From Diphasiastrum complanatum (lineage: Eukaryota > Streptophyta > Lycopodiopsida > Lycopodiales > Lycopodiaceae): a stretch of DNA of 64,000 bases. The stretch lies in assembly GCA_029204225.1 (NCBI GenBank), contig CM055102.1, forward strand, positions 47,772,870 to 47,836,869. The letters are read 5' to 3'. Below the pieces are notes generated by a model. That model saw only the letters and a list, made by a program, of their open reading frames with translations, was not told where the DNA came from and did not search any database. The position numbers were made by a program, and so were the translations under genes. Of the stretch, positions 24,440 through 36,116 are shown piece after piece (within the stretch, counting starts at the first letter, position 1; each line of letters opens with the position of its first letter).

Positions 24440-24645
24440 CGATTAGGATGTAAAATGACAAGGATGACCTGCATATTCGGTCACTCTCAAGATCAAAGCA
24501 GACTGATTTTGACTGAGCATTTTTAAGAATAACAAAGACTCCATAAATAACTGAGATGAATAGTGTAGACAACACTTTTTTAGCAGTCGATTATGGTGTA
24601 AAATCACGAGGATGGCGTGCATATTCGGTCACTCTGAGCATAAAG
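24440..24645. repeat. Two direct copies of a 40-bp block about 150 bp apart
   Basis: GCATATTCGGTCACTCT with upstream GTAAAAT and GAGGATG/AAGGATG occurs near 24450-24490 and again near 24598-24640. The meaning is unknown, though it lies 500-650 bp upstream of the lipase start. Confidence 0.6.
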
Positions 24646-25092
24646 CTGAGATATCTTTTATAAATTAGTTGTTATTCTTTAAAAAATGCTCAACCAATTG
24701 TAGTCTGACTTCGGCACCCATGCGATAAACGCAAGTGACTGTGCATCAGGGCTGTGTGCAAATAAAAGCATATTGGGTGTTGAACACTTGAACTGCGTCC
24801 TCGTTGTGGTATTCGATCAGAGATTTTAGTTGATCAACACAATTTGCTTTGAAGGGGAAACTCTGTCCTGATTACAGGCCTACCAGAGTAGACGATCATG
24901 CAGACTCAAGGCATATTTTACATTCAGATACAGCTTTCTAAGTGTGGGAAGCGATGAAGAACTATACAATTAGTTTACGAAGCTCTGCATTTCTCAGCAG
25001 ATTCTCTCTTGCTAAGTAGTAAAGGATGAACATGAGCTGCTCTGCTGCATTTTTTAGATCCTGATTGATAGCGAATCATTACCATCATCGTC

Positions 25093-25375
25093 ATGGCCGA
25101 ATACGTCATTTCACAGCATCATCGATCCAGCATTTTTCAGCAATTTCTATCGCTTTTCAAACTTCATCCCACGGCAACTTTTTCATCTTCGCCAACTTTG
25201 AAGCAAGAGCTGGACACTTACTGGAGGACGCAAGTCTCTATGTTTATTTTATTTGTACTGCAAATCCTATGCGTGCCATTGCAGATCATTGGAAACAGTC
25301 TGGAGCTTCTGCTGAACACGCTGTCTGTCAACGGCGGCTTCTTTGGGCTCATGTATCTCGTACTGAACCGGAAGC

Positions 25376-25419
<44 letters not shown>

Positions 25420-27421
25420 ACTCACACACACACACACACACATCTTTCAGTGACACCCGTAATAAGAGTGTTGCATTCCATTTCTCTCTTGATGATGAAG
25501 GTGTTGAGAAGATTCTTGGTAAATCTATGGATGAAAACGTGTTGCATCCAGATCACAGGCAATTTGTTTTCTTGAATGCGAGATTAATGCAGCTGTCAAG
25601 AAGCCGACTGATGATCCCAGCATATACTACTCCTTGATAGGACATCTGGATTGGAGGACCAGCTTAGATAGAGATCTGGTAGTACAGCATATTGGCAGAT
25701 CTGAAATCAACAGAAGTATCTCAAAGACCCTCTTCCCGGAAGAAAACCAGGGACCTCTATTTATGGCGGAGCTCTCCGTTATGTCCTCAAAATTGGCTTA
25801 TGAGAATCCTCAGGTGATCAAAAGAGTTGTGACTAAAGTCTGGAACGTAAGTTAACCATGCCTTATCTAGTGTTCAGAGATTTTTTTCTCTTGTATGCAA
25901 GCTTGAGTAATATTTTCAGAATAAAAGTAAGGTGGAACAAGGTCTGACATGCAAGCTTAGTAAGTAAGGTGGCACAAGGTAGCACAGTGACATGTCTGTG
26001 GTTGCTTTCATATGATGTCAGATGAATTTTGTTGCGCAGTACGACTGCTGGAATGGTGAGTATAATTTGGGAACCATATATCCATTAGTGCTGCATGCCC
26101 TGCTTAGTATACTGCTTTCATGTTGAAACTAGATTTTAGCGTTTGATTAAAATGGCAACATCAAGTTGAGAACAAATTTTCCCAGCCAAAAAGGGTCGGT
26201 ACTGGACCTTTTTATGAGTTTAAGAACTAAGACAAAATGCTATTCATGTTGACTGCAGAATGCCAGAGACGAAAGTCCACAGGAGTGTTTGTGTTCACAG
26301 ATAGGGATGTGGACGCAAATGTCGTGGTTGTTGCGTTCAGAGGTACAGAGCCCTTCAATACATACAACTGGAGCACGGATTTTGATTTCTCTTGGTACAA
26401 GCTACCTACGTTGGGGCGCGTGCATGTGGGATTTCTGGAAGCTTTAGGACTTGGCGATCGAAATGATCTGACTACTTTTGCCCAAATACATAGAAAACTG
26501 TCTCGGCTTGACAGCATGCAACCTGATGAATCCTTATCTGGCTTGTCAGAAGATGTCATAGCAGACGACGAAAAGCTTCTTGCATTTGATGTAGTGACGA
26601 AGCAAGTCACAGACATCCTTCAGTCCAACAAAAACGCAAAGCTGTACATTACAGGACATAGTCTAGGAGGCGCTTTGGCTTGCCTCTACTCTGCGCTACT
26701 CTTCTGCAAACAAGAAGATCAACTCACGGATCGGATCGATGGAGTTTATACATATGGGCAACCAAGAGTGGGAGACAAGGAGTTTGCCCGGTATGTGGAC
26801 AAAAAACTGTGCTCCCCAGTAAATCGCTACTTCAGAGTTGTTTACTGCAGTGACATGGTTCCTAGGGTGCCATTTGATGATCACGTGTCCCAGTTCAAGC
26901 ACTCTGGATTATGCTGGTACTTTGATATCTTCTATTCTGCAAAGGTAAGATCACCCAATAACTTATGTCAGACTAACATGCCTTCACATTACCTCACCAA
27001 AAATTTGTTAGTACTGATCAACATTCTTCCTTGGGATACCAATTAGATAATCTGTATTATGGAACAGCTCGATAATATTGCAAGTTTACTAACAGAAGCA
27101 TGCGTCATGCCAAGTGTGTGTATGCTCCAGATTATGCATGAAGAGCCCAACAAGAACTATTTCTCGCTGCTGTACTTGCTACCAATGGAAATGTACGCCT
27201 TATGGGAACTCATCTTCAGCTTTTTCATAGCAAAGATTCACGGCGAGAACTACCGCGAGTCAGGCTCGTCCACGCTGTTTCGACTGGCTGGTCTACTGTC
27301 GCCCGGAGTGGCAGCACACAGCCCAGTAAACTACGTGAATGCAGTGAGGCTGGGATTGAAGGCTCGTCTACTTCACATTAATCATTCAACTCCTCCTCCT
27401 CCATTTCATCCAAGTAATTAA
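25093..27421 (+). CDS. OBL1: Oil-body lipase, OBL1-like class 3 triacylglycerol lipase
   Basis: Five exons: 25093-25375, 25593-25846, 26022-26055, 26259-26944, 27131-27421. All junctions are GT-AG with matching phase, giving 515 aa, close to plant OBL1 lipases (about 530). A hydrophobic segment at residues 48-90 should anchor the enzyme in the oil-body surface. It is followed by NGGFFGL and YYSLIGHLDWRTSLDRDL, which are family signatures. The alpha/beta-hydrolase core has VVVVAFRGTEPFN and ITGHSLGGALACLYS. The likely triad is Ser325 in GHSLG, Asp389 in CSDMVPRVPFDD and His482 in AHSPVNYVN. EEPNKNYFSLL and WELIFSFF match the family C-terminus. The enzyme hydrolyses triacylglycerol stored in lipid droplets. 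All motifs are present and no lesion is seen, so it is probably functional. The 34-bp third exon is very small. Intron 1 holds a CT/CA microsatellite. Confidence 0.9.
25378..25442. repeat. Compound (CT)n-(CA)n microsatellite in lipase intron 1
   Basis: About 18 CT units from 25379, then CACT-type transition and about 10 CA units to 25442. It begins two bases after the inferred GT donor at 25376, so the donor consensus runs straight into the repeat. Confidence 0.85.
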
Positions 27422-28180
27422 GTGGGCACTCGCTCATCTGTGTAAAGCTGCATAGAGCTTATCAATTAAATCATAACGGTTGGCAGCTAGACATCAGAGC
27501 AACAAAATTATGAATCATAAGGTATCAGATTAGAAAGGAATGAGCATGCTCTATAGAACCTTGCTCAAACACTATGCATATAAGCTTTGGTGGATGGTAA
27601 ATTTTCTTTTTTGGCAAATTGTAAATTTTAAAGTTGCTCTAATGACCCTAAAGTGTGTGTTCACTTTTTGCACACTCAATGATGAATACCTAAGTGCAAA
27701 ATGGGAAAACTTTTGGCTCCCATTTAATGTTTCTATGGTAACATGTGAACTATTTGCACCAATCCTCAATCATCAATGCATCATAATAGCTATTCTTTTG
27801 ACAATTTTTTTTTTGAACATAGTAGAGCTTATATTCCTCTTCAATTGGCTCTCTGTCATAGATCATAGTCTGTAAACACATCAAATCAGTAGTTAAGCTA
27901 TGAATAGAACCTAGTTGATAATCATACAATGAAATTTAGGTTTAAAACTCACTCACAAAGTATTCTACAAGTTGTCGTTCCCCCTTCCCCCCGAGTCAAG
28001 ATGACTAATTTTTTTTACTCACTCTTATTGTTGTAGCTTCTCGATGCTTGTCATATTTATGAGAGGTGAAGTCCAAGTGCCTTTGCTACACGAGTTTGGC
28101 TTGCCTGGTCTGGCTAACCTTCAACATCACAACTACATATATGTACATACCTTTTGCCATGTGATACTACCACATGAAAT
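27422..28180. other. 3' flank of the lipase gene, no second gene
   Basis: Includes the lipase 3' untranslated region (AATTAAATC near 27462 may aid polyadenylation). A 111-aa ORF at 27540-27875 is Phe/Leu-rich and matches nothing I recognise. Confidence 0.45.
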
Positions 28181-29306
28181 TTGGACATAGTTGAAATTCG
28201 AACTTTTTTTTGCGCGGCTCTACCAGGCATGGCAGATGCATCCAAAAGAAATATCGACAGCCCAACCAGTCAACCGTGTGAAATGTGGGTTCATGGAACA
28301 AATTTTTCTTTTCACATGGTAGTGCCACGTGGCAATGCCACACAAATTTTTCTAAAAATGTTAAATGTTTTTGTTTTGAGAATGAAGGCTTTGAATGATG
28401 AGTTAGCTTGCATTGATGAGAGCATTAAGGAAGGAGAGCTTGTTCAAGTTATTCTTAATGGTTTGTTGGATGCTCATGCTAACATTGTACAAAGTCTTGC
28501 CATTCAAAGAACTTTGCCAAGTTTGATGGATCTTCAAGAGATCTTGATCAATGAAGAATATAGGCTTCAAGCACGAGGTGGATCTACATCAACATCTCAA
28601 GTTGGAGAGGAGGCTATGTTCATCAAGGGCAAAAGCAAAAAGCAAATGGTCTAAAGGGCAAGATCAAGGGGAGGCTTCTTCAGATGGAAAAAAGAAAGAT
28701 AGGTCAAAGCTAATGTGCTTCTTTGTGGCATCAAAGGACACTTTGCAAGTGAGTGCTACAAGAAGAAGAGAGATCAAAGAGACACGCAAGGTAATCTTAC
28801 TCATGATGAAGATGGTTTGGATGTTCAAAACTCAAATGATGATGCTTTTGTGATGTCTTCATGTATGCTTGCTAATGATGGAGATCTAGATCCATGGTGG
28901 ATTGATAGTGGTTCACGCTCACACATAACTTTTCACAAAGAGTACTTCACTTCTTTGTTGGCATATGGAGATGACAAGGTGATCTACACGGCCAATGATG
29001 GTGAGTGTGCAATCAAAGAAATTGGCACAATTCTTATTTCTCTCTCTACAAATAGGAATGTTCATTTGAAGGATGTTTTGTCCATACCTTCCATTACCAA
29101 GAATTTACTTAGTGTGAGTCAATTGCTAAGACTTTGATGGAGATGCTTGCATGATCAAAAGGAAGGATATCTTGATTGCAAAAGGTAAAAGACAACGAAA
29201 ATTGTTCAAACTAGATGCTTGTGTTATTGCTAACCAGGTTGGATGTATGGCAAGTGAGCAAATACCTATTCAAGAGGTTTGGCATAGAAGGATGGGGCAC
29301 CTCAAC
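28181..29306 (+). pseudogene. Copia element B, 5' part (gag, zinc knuckle, protease, start of pre-integrase)
   Basis: Gag at 28355-28654 (LNDELACIDESIKEGELVQV, LQEILINEEYRLQ) is followed by a zinc knuckle split by a frame change (CGIKGHFASEC at 28718). The protease at 28894-29130 has WWIDSGSRSHITFH and NLLSVSQLL. The pre-integrase block VWHRRMGHLN is cut at 29306 by element A. The sequence resumes in frame at 35559 as FKSLEVMAKKQ. No LTRs of B found, and the gag N-terminus is missing. Confidence 0.85.
29302..29306. repeat. Target-site duplication of element A (left)
   Basis: TCAAC here is repeated exactly at 35554-35558 on the other side of element A. Five bases is the usual copia duplication. 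Confidence 0.95.
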
Positions 29307-30047
29307 TGATGAATTTCACACGTGTGGACTGTCCAGTACATGTACTTGTGATCTCCTAAGGTGTGTAGATGCACCAAGATCAAGACTAGATTGAGATTCA
29401 AGATCAATCTTGAATCCTATGGCAAAAACACACTACTACATGCATTCAATCACTTCCAACTCTCACTCACACGTATGGGAAGTATTCCAAAAATAATCTA
29501 AGTAAAAACAAGCTGCTCTCCTCAAGTAGAGAGAGAAAATGCATCATGAGCTCTCGGGTAGAGAGAGAAAGCTAGAAATCCAATAACTCACAAAATCCAT
29601 GAAATCACCAAATCAATTGCATTCAAAATGAGGAGTACAATGATACTAGTAAGTCCACGAGCTACCACTATGCTTAACTATGATTGGACCATATTTTGTC
29701 ACCTCTTGATCCTATTGGATCATTGATCTATGCACCTCTTAATTCTATTGGACTATATTTAAGCACACCTCAATTTCCTATTGGACCTCACAAGGTTCCA
29801 CCTCTAAATCCTATTGGACCTCTTGGAATTCATCAAACAAAAACTTTACACTTGTCTACACTCTAATTAGCAAGTGTTTAGCCTCTTACTCTATTTTGGC
29901 TCAATAGTGGCATTACAAGTGGAAATGCATAATTTGCCATCTATGCCAAATTTATTCCTATCAACATCCTACACCTAGATGCTTGATGTAAAAAAAAAAC
30001 ATAAGACCCCTATATCTAACATAGATAATCTTTTTCAATTCTTTACA
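29307..30047 (-). repeat. 3' LTR of element A
   Basis: 741 bp. On the element strand it starts TGTAAAGAATTGAAAAAG and ends ATTCATCA. Contains the degenerate 33-bp tandem array with GTCCAATAG motifs. Confidence 0.93.
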
Positions 30048-30065
30048 CTCCTCCTAAAAAATTAT

Positions 30066-33000
30066 CTATGAAGATTTGAGCATTGATCTTGATATAACTC
30101 CAAGATTAGATCTATGCTTGATGAAAGCACTTTTGCTCAAAGGCTTGGTGAGTAGATCGGCAATACAAGAGGACAAGTTGACATGCTCCAAATAGATTTC
30201 TCCTCCAATAAGCTTTTCTCTCACAAAATGGTGTGCCACTTCTATGTGCTTACTTCTTGCATGAAATATGGGATTATTGGCAAGAGCTTGGGCCGATATG
30301 TTATAACACTTGATCATTGGTAGATCATCCTCCTTGATGCACTTTAGTTCCATTAATAGCCTCTTGATCCAAAGCACTTATTTGGTAGTTGTAGTGAGTC
30401 CTTTGTACTCGGCCTCACATGAAGAGAGAGATATAGTATCTTGCTTTTTGGAAAGCCAAGATATTAGATTGCTTCCAAGAAAGATAGTGTATGCACTAAT
30501 AGACTTTCGATCCATCTTGTCACTTGCAAAGTCCGAATCCGAGTAGCCAATAATGGATAGATCTTCACTTTTATAGAGTAGGCCATAATCACAAGATGAA
30601 GATACATATCTTAGAATCCTCTTGGCCATCTTCCAATGATGGATCTTAGGATTTTGCATAAATTGACTCAATTTGTGCACACAAAAACTTAGATCGGGCC
30701 TAGTAATGGTAAGCCAAATCAAGGAGCCTACAAGACTCCTAAACAGTGTGATGTCCTCAAAGGATCTTTCATCACCTTTATTAGGATCTTTTACAATTTG
30801 CTCCATTGGAGTATCTATGCTCTTAGAATTTTCTATATGGAATTTTTTCAACATAGAGTGAGCATATCTAGATTGGCATATACAGACATGATTTTCATAA
30901 AAATCAATTTCTAGGCCTAGGATGTAATGCATCTCTCCTAGATCTTGCATTTTAAACTCACATCCAAGTGCTAGCTTGGTTTCATCAACTAGCTTGATAC
31001 AACTTCCACAAAGAATAATGTCATCAACATAAAATTAGAAGAATGACAGTATTGCTATCAACAAACTTTAGATACATGGAAGGATCATAGTCACTTAGAG
31101 TAAATCCTAGTGAGATAAGAAAAGAATTAAGTCTTGAATACCATGATCTTGGTGCTTGCTTGAGTCCATAAAGACTTTTGAAGAGCAAGCACACTTTGGA
31201 CTCATCCTTGATGAATCCTTGAGGTTGTTCCATATAGATCTTCTCCTCAAGATAACCATTTAGAAAAGCATTGGATACATCTAATTGGAACACCTTCCAC
31301 TTGAAAAAACAAGCAAGAGAAATAAGAATTTTTATTGTCACCATCTTTGCAATGGGTGCAAAGGTCTCCTCATAATCAAGACCATGGATTTGAGCAAATC
31401 CTTTGGCACATAATCTTGGTTTATGCTTGTTGATGGTGCCATCATGATTGAACTTGATCCGAAATACCCACTTGCAACCAATCACATGCTTGTTGGATGG
31501 AGGATCCACAAGCTTCCAAGTATTGTTGGTGATCAATGCATCATACTCTTGCTTCATGGCATCATACCACTCCTTGGTATTGAGTGCCTCTTGTACATTC
31601 TTTGGCTCTTCATGAGAGACATAAAAAACATAATTAGTGGAATCAAGATCCACTTGTTTGCCTTTGTCAACATATGAGAGCCTCTTAGGCTCGGATATAT
31701 CTCTCATGGATCTTCTTGGTGAGAAAATCCGAGGAGAGTCCTCTTCAAATATCGACCCCATCACATCATGATTGTCTTCAAAATCAATAATTGATGATGC
31801 ATCCATAGATTTCTTGATCTTGGCCTCTTCAAAAGATGAGTGTTGATCTTCATGAAAGACAACATCTCTACTTTCAGTAACTTGAGAAGTAGAGAGTATA
31901 AAGACTCTATAGGCCTTCTTGGTGGATGAGTATCCAACCACGATCGCTTTTCATGCACTAGAATCTTCCTTCTTCCTTGTTTCCAAGGGAATATGGACAA
32001 AGCATAAGCATTCAAAAACTCTAAGGTGATCAACCTTAGGCTTCTTCAAAAATAAGATTTCATATGGTGACTTTCCTCCAAGAGCTATATGTGGGAACCT
32101 ATTGCAAAGATAATTTGCACAATTAATGGCTTCTCCCCAAAAATCTTTGGGAAAAGATGCCTCAATTCTCATAGATTTTGCACATTCACATAGAGATCTA
32201 TTCTTTCTCTCGGCCACTCCATTTTGAGAGGGAGAGTAGGCACAAGAAAACTCTCTTTTAATGCCTTCAAGCTCACAAAAATCTTGAAATTTGTTGGAGA
32301 TATATTCACCACCTCCATCACTTCTAAGAGCTTCAATCTTGAATGAGAATTGCTTCTCTACATAAGCTTTGAAAATAAGGAAATGATCAAACACCATAGA
32401 TTTTGAAGCAAGAAGATATATCCAAGTGAATCTTGTGTAATCATCAATGAAAGTAACAAAACAAGTGGCTCCTCCCTTGCTTGTAGTTGTTGAGAAATGC
32501 ACATCCGAGTGGATTAACTCCAAAGGATGCTTGCTTTTGATAGAAGATCTTGTAAATGGCTTTTTGTGAGATTTAGCAATAGCACAAGCCTCACAAGGCT
32601 TGATCTTCTTGGAGAATGACTTTGGCAAGCCAATAGCTTTGGATTCTTTGATCATAGAGAGCATGGATTTGTAGTTGGGATGACCCAACCTCCTATGCCA
32701 TAATTCCTCCATAGAGAGCTTGTTCACAAGAGCAACATTACAAGCATTCACATACTCATTTGGATCTAGTTTATAGATGCCACCAAATCTAGATCCTAAT
32801 GCAAGTATCTCATCATTCTTCTTGATAGTGCAAGTATCAACATTGAATTTTACATCAAGGCCATTATCAAGCAATTGGCCAACACTAATAAGATTCTTGG
32901 TAAGCTTAGGTACATAAAGAACTCTAGAGAGAGAAAGAACATTAGAGGATGCAAGCTTCAAGGGAATGTTCCCTATGCCTTCAATAGGACATTCAAAATC

Positions 33001-34056
33001 ATTTGCAGTGTATATTGATTTCTTCACTCCACCATAAGGTGCAATAGAAGAGAAAGAGTCCTTGGAGCTACACATATGTGAAGAGGCTCCACTATCAATA
33101 TACCATAGGCCGTCCTTCTTGAAAGGAGTAGATGAGAAACTAGAGACCATAAGAGATCCCTCTCCATCACTTGCAATAGTGTCTTCCTTCTCATTGGTAA
33201 TATTGGCTTGCTTGAGTTGATTCTTCTTTTTGAAGGAATTGGTGGCATAATGACCTTTCTTGCCACAATAAAAGCACTTGATCTTCTTCTTCTTCATGAG
33301 CTTGGATGATGGAGCATTAGAGGAATCATCTTCCTCCTCATCTTTGTCTTTGGATTTGACTTTGTCCTTGCTTGAGGATTGTTGATATTGGTTCTTGCTC
33401 CTCTCTTTGTGCTTATCCTTGGCAAAGAGAGCTTTGCCATCATTATGAGTGAGAGAAAGCTTGTCCATCCTCAAGAGCTTGTACTCTTGTCTTGATTCTT
33501 CTGAAATTAGCACACTTTGGAGAGCCTCCAAACTTGGTAGCTCCTCCTTAATGGCATAGGATTGGACAAGGTTATCAAATTCACTTCTCAAGCCATTGAG
33601 AATGACTTGAACTAGCTCATTTTGATTGATGGAATCACCAATGCAAGCAAGCTCTCTATGAATATCTTTTACTCTCAAAACATAACTAGATGCACTCTCA
33701 TCACTCTTTTGGCTACTTTGAAAGATTTGATTCCTAAGAGTGAGAAGCCTAGAGGTATTCTTAGCCTCATAGATAGTCTAGAGACAATCCCAAGCTTCTT
33801 TGGCTATTGTACAAGTACCTATCTCCCTCAATATCTCATTAGAGACATTCATCTTAATGTAGTGGAGAGCCATCCTAGCTCTCTTTCTGTATTTTTGAAC
33901 CTCTTGAAGAACTTGTGGTTCTTCTTCAAGGCCAAGAACTATGTCCATCACGTCTTGAAGGATCAAGATGGACTCCATCCTCATTTTCCAAATTGAACAG
34001 TTTGAAGTGGTCAATCTTTCGCTTGATTCCAACAAGGATGAACCCATTGAAGACAT
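30066..34056 (-). pseudogene. Gag-pol of element A, inactivated
   Basis: Order: gag from 34056 (MSSMGSSLLESSERLT), zinc knuckle FYCGKKGHYATNS near 33270 (last Cys replaced by Ser), protease WYIDSGASSHMCSS near 33100, pre-integrase ELWHRRLGHPNYKS near 32690. The integrase core follows (CFVTFIDDYTRFTWIYLL, LRSDGGGEYISN, YSPSQNGVAERKNRS), then RT (GCKWVFRIKFNHDG, FQLDVSNAFLNGYLEE, YVDD at 31031-31020) and RNase H (WLSKKQDTISLSSCEAEYKG to the end). About 1,330 codons, normal for copia. Lesions: TAG at 33780, TGA at 31953, a frame change just before YVDD, TAA at 30380. The TGA and the frame change are also in element C. Confidence 0.93.
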
Positions 34057-34800
34057 TTAAAGTGAAGAAAACTCAAATGATGAACAATAAATGTTGCTAC
34101 ACACTCTCAATAGGATCCAATAAGAGAGTACTATCTCCTCCTATGAAAGATCTTGCAACCATTTGTGAATTGATTCTCACTAGCTACTCAAATCTCTCTA
34201 AAACAAGATCTATTTCACATCAAATGATGGAGTATAGGCAAAGTTAGAATCTAACACTCTTAGCACATGTGAAATACACTAAGAAACCAAATTTGACTCA
34301 AATACAATGATATTGCATGAAACAAAATGGCTAAGATCTCAAAACAGTGCCTAGATCACATATAGATGAGATTGGCAAGCATACAACTGTGATTTTGGAT
34401 TAACCAAGAAATCTCTTGACCAAACCAAATGTGTCCACCCAGGTCTAGGTGCCCTACCTAACCCTCTTCAAAAGTTTATAACTTTTGATTGGCTCAACCA
34501 AATGGAATGAAACTGATTGCAACATAAACTAGACAAAAATAGCTTCAAAACAAGCTATCAAGCAAGGTAAATGGATCAAACATGAGAGAGAACTTCCAAA
34601 CTGAAATTGGATGTTCCTCACACGTGTCTGAGCACTTGATTCTGTACAGTACCAGGTCAGATCCAATCAATGTCCTTTTGATCTCTTTTGATCCAAGATT
34701 GAACAAGATAGCTAGGAAAATGGGCCTTGACAACTTCTAGCTCAAGATTGATGAAAATTTTTTACTTAGATGGATCAAAATGCATGGTAACCTTAGGTAG

Positions 34801-34812
34801 GCTCTGATACCA
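34801..34812 (-). other. Primer binding site of element A (initiator-Met tRNA)
   Basis: TGGTATCAGAGC on the minus strand directly follows the 5' LTR. It is the usual plant copia site complementary to the 3' end of initiator methionine tRNA. Confidence 0.95.
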
Positions 34813-35553
34813 TGATGAATTTTACACGTGTGGACTATCCACTACATGTACTTGTGATCTCCTAAGGTGTGTAGATGCACCAAGATCAAGACTAGATTGA
34901 GATTCAAGATCAATCTTGAATCCTATGGCAAAAACACACTACTACATGCATTCAATCACTTCCAACTCTCACTCACACGTATGGGAAGTATTCAAAAAAT
35001 AATCTAAGTAAAAACAAGCTGCTCTCCTCGGGTAGAGAGAGAAAATGCATCATGAGCTCTCATGTAGAGAGAGAAAGCTAGAAATCCAATAACTCACAAA
35101 ATCCATGAAATCACCAAATCAATTGCATTCAAAATGAGGAGTACAATAATACTAGTAGGTCCATGAGCTACCACTATGCTTAACTATAATTGGACCATAT
35201 TTTGTCACCTCTTGATCCTATTGGATCATTGATCTATGCACCTCTTAATTCTATTGGACTATATTCAAGCACACCTCAATTTCCTATTAGACCTCACAAG
35301 GTTCCACCTCTAAATCCTATTGGACCTCTTGGAATTCATCAGACAAAAAATATACACTTGTCTACACTCTAATTAGCATGTGTTTAGCCTCTTACTCTAT
35401 TTTGGCTCAATAGTGGCATTACAAGTGGAAATGCATAATTTGCCATCTATGCCAAATTTATTCCTATCAACATCCTACACCTAGATGCTTGATGTAAAAA
35501 AAAAACATAAGACCTTTATATCTAACATAGATAATCTTTTTCAATTCTTCACA
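34813..35553 (-). repeat. 5' LTR of element A
   Basis: 741 bp, same length as the 3' LTR, with a few substitutions (for example TTCACACG against TTTACACG at the inner end). Starts TGTGAAGAATTG on the element strand. Confidence 0.93.
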
Positions 35554-36116
35554 TCAACTTCAAGTCATTGGAGGTAATGGCTAAGAAGCAAGTTGTGATT
35601 GGTCTTCCAAGTTCCTTAACTAGCATCAATCATGTTTGTGAGTCTTGTGCTATGTCAAAGTCACATTGACTACCTTACACTAGATCTACATCTAGATCTA
35701 CAAAGCCTTTTCAAGTTATACATTTGGATATTCATGGAATTACTACAATTAGAAATAGTCGAGCTAAGATGTATGTAACTTTTATTGATAATTTTAGTAG
35801 ATTTTGTTGGAAATATCTACTAAAGAGCAAAGAGAAAGGGGATATAGTGAGGTGAGTAAAGCCTACAACGTTTACATTCCTTCTACGAATAAGGTGATTA
35901 TTGGTAAATATGTCATTTTTTATGAGGGGAATATTCCAAACTGATGATGGTGTGGATGGATCTAACATTCTTGATGTTAATGTGATGGATCCTACTTTAG
36001 ATGGTGATGATGAAGCATCTTGATCAAGTCAAAAGCCAAGGAGAACATCAGGGGAAAGACAAATTCCTTCAAGGCTCACATATGATGAAAAGACTGGGTG
36101 TTTCATCGACTATGGT
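35554..36116 (+). pseudogene. Copia element B, 3' part (integrase fused to post-integrase by a deletion)
   Basis: After the second TCAAC the pre-integrase domain of B resumes (FKSLEVMAKKQVVIG, CESCAMSKSH), then the integrase start (FQVIHLDIHG, MYVTFIDNFSRFCWKYLLKS). Near 35830 the text jumps to SKAYNVYIPSTNKVIIGKYV, which normally lies about 200 residues later. Most of the integrase catalytic core is therefore deleted. It ends near 36116 in RRTSGERQIPSRLTYDEK-like linker. RT and RNase H are absent. Confidence 0.85.

Larger units (their letters stand above)
21061..25092. other. Four kilobases of non-coding, repeat-derived DNA
   Basis: No ORF with a recognisable domain. It contains three copies of a dispersed repeat (21365-21560, 22157-22330, and inverted at about 23640-23830), a degenerate minisatellite near 22915-23125 and a small duplication at 24440-24645. 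The last few hundred bases are the 5' flank of the lipase gene. Confidence 0.55.
29307..35553 (-). mobile_element. Full-length Ty1/copia element A (6.25 kb)
   Basis: Complete structure on the minus strand: 5' LTR 35553-34813, primer site next to it, gag-pol 34056-30066, polypurine tract TTTTTTAGGAGGAG (30061-30048), 3' LTR 30047-29307. Both LTRs are 741 bp, start TGT and end CA. TCAAC is duplicated at both ends. The LTRs differ at few positions, so insertion is fairly recent. It sits inside copia B. A close relative, C, lies at 53724-59931 in the opposite orientation. Coding lesions make A non-autonomous now. Confidence 0.95.

Noticed and set aside
27540-27875. 111-aa ORF downstream of the lipase
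   Set aside because: Hydrophobic biased composition, no family motif, no codon or splice support.
29684-29866. 60-aa ORF repeated in all four A/C LTRs (also 35190-35372, 53901-54083, 59364-59546)
   Set aside because: It is antisense to the element and explained by the 33-bp tandem array, whose period keeps any frame open. Listed as an observation, not as a gene.
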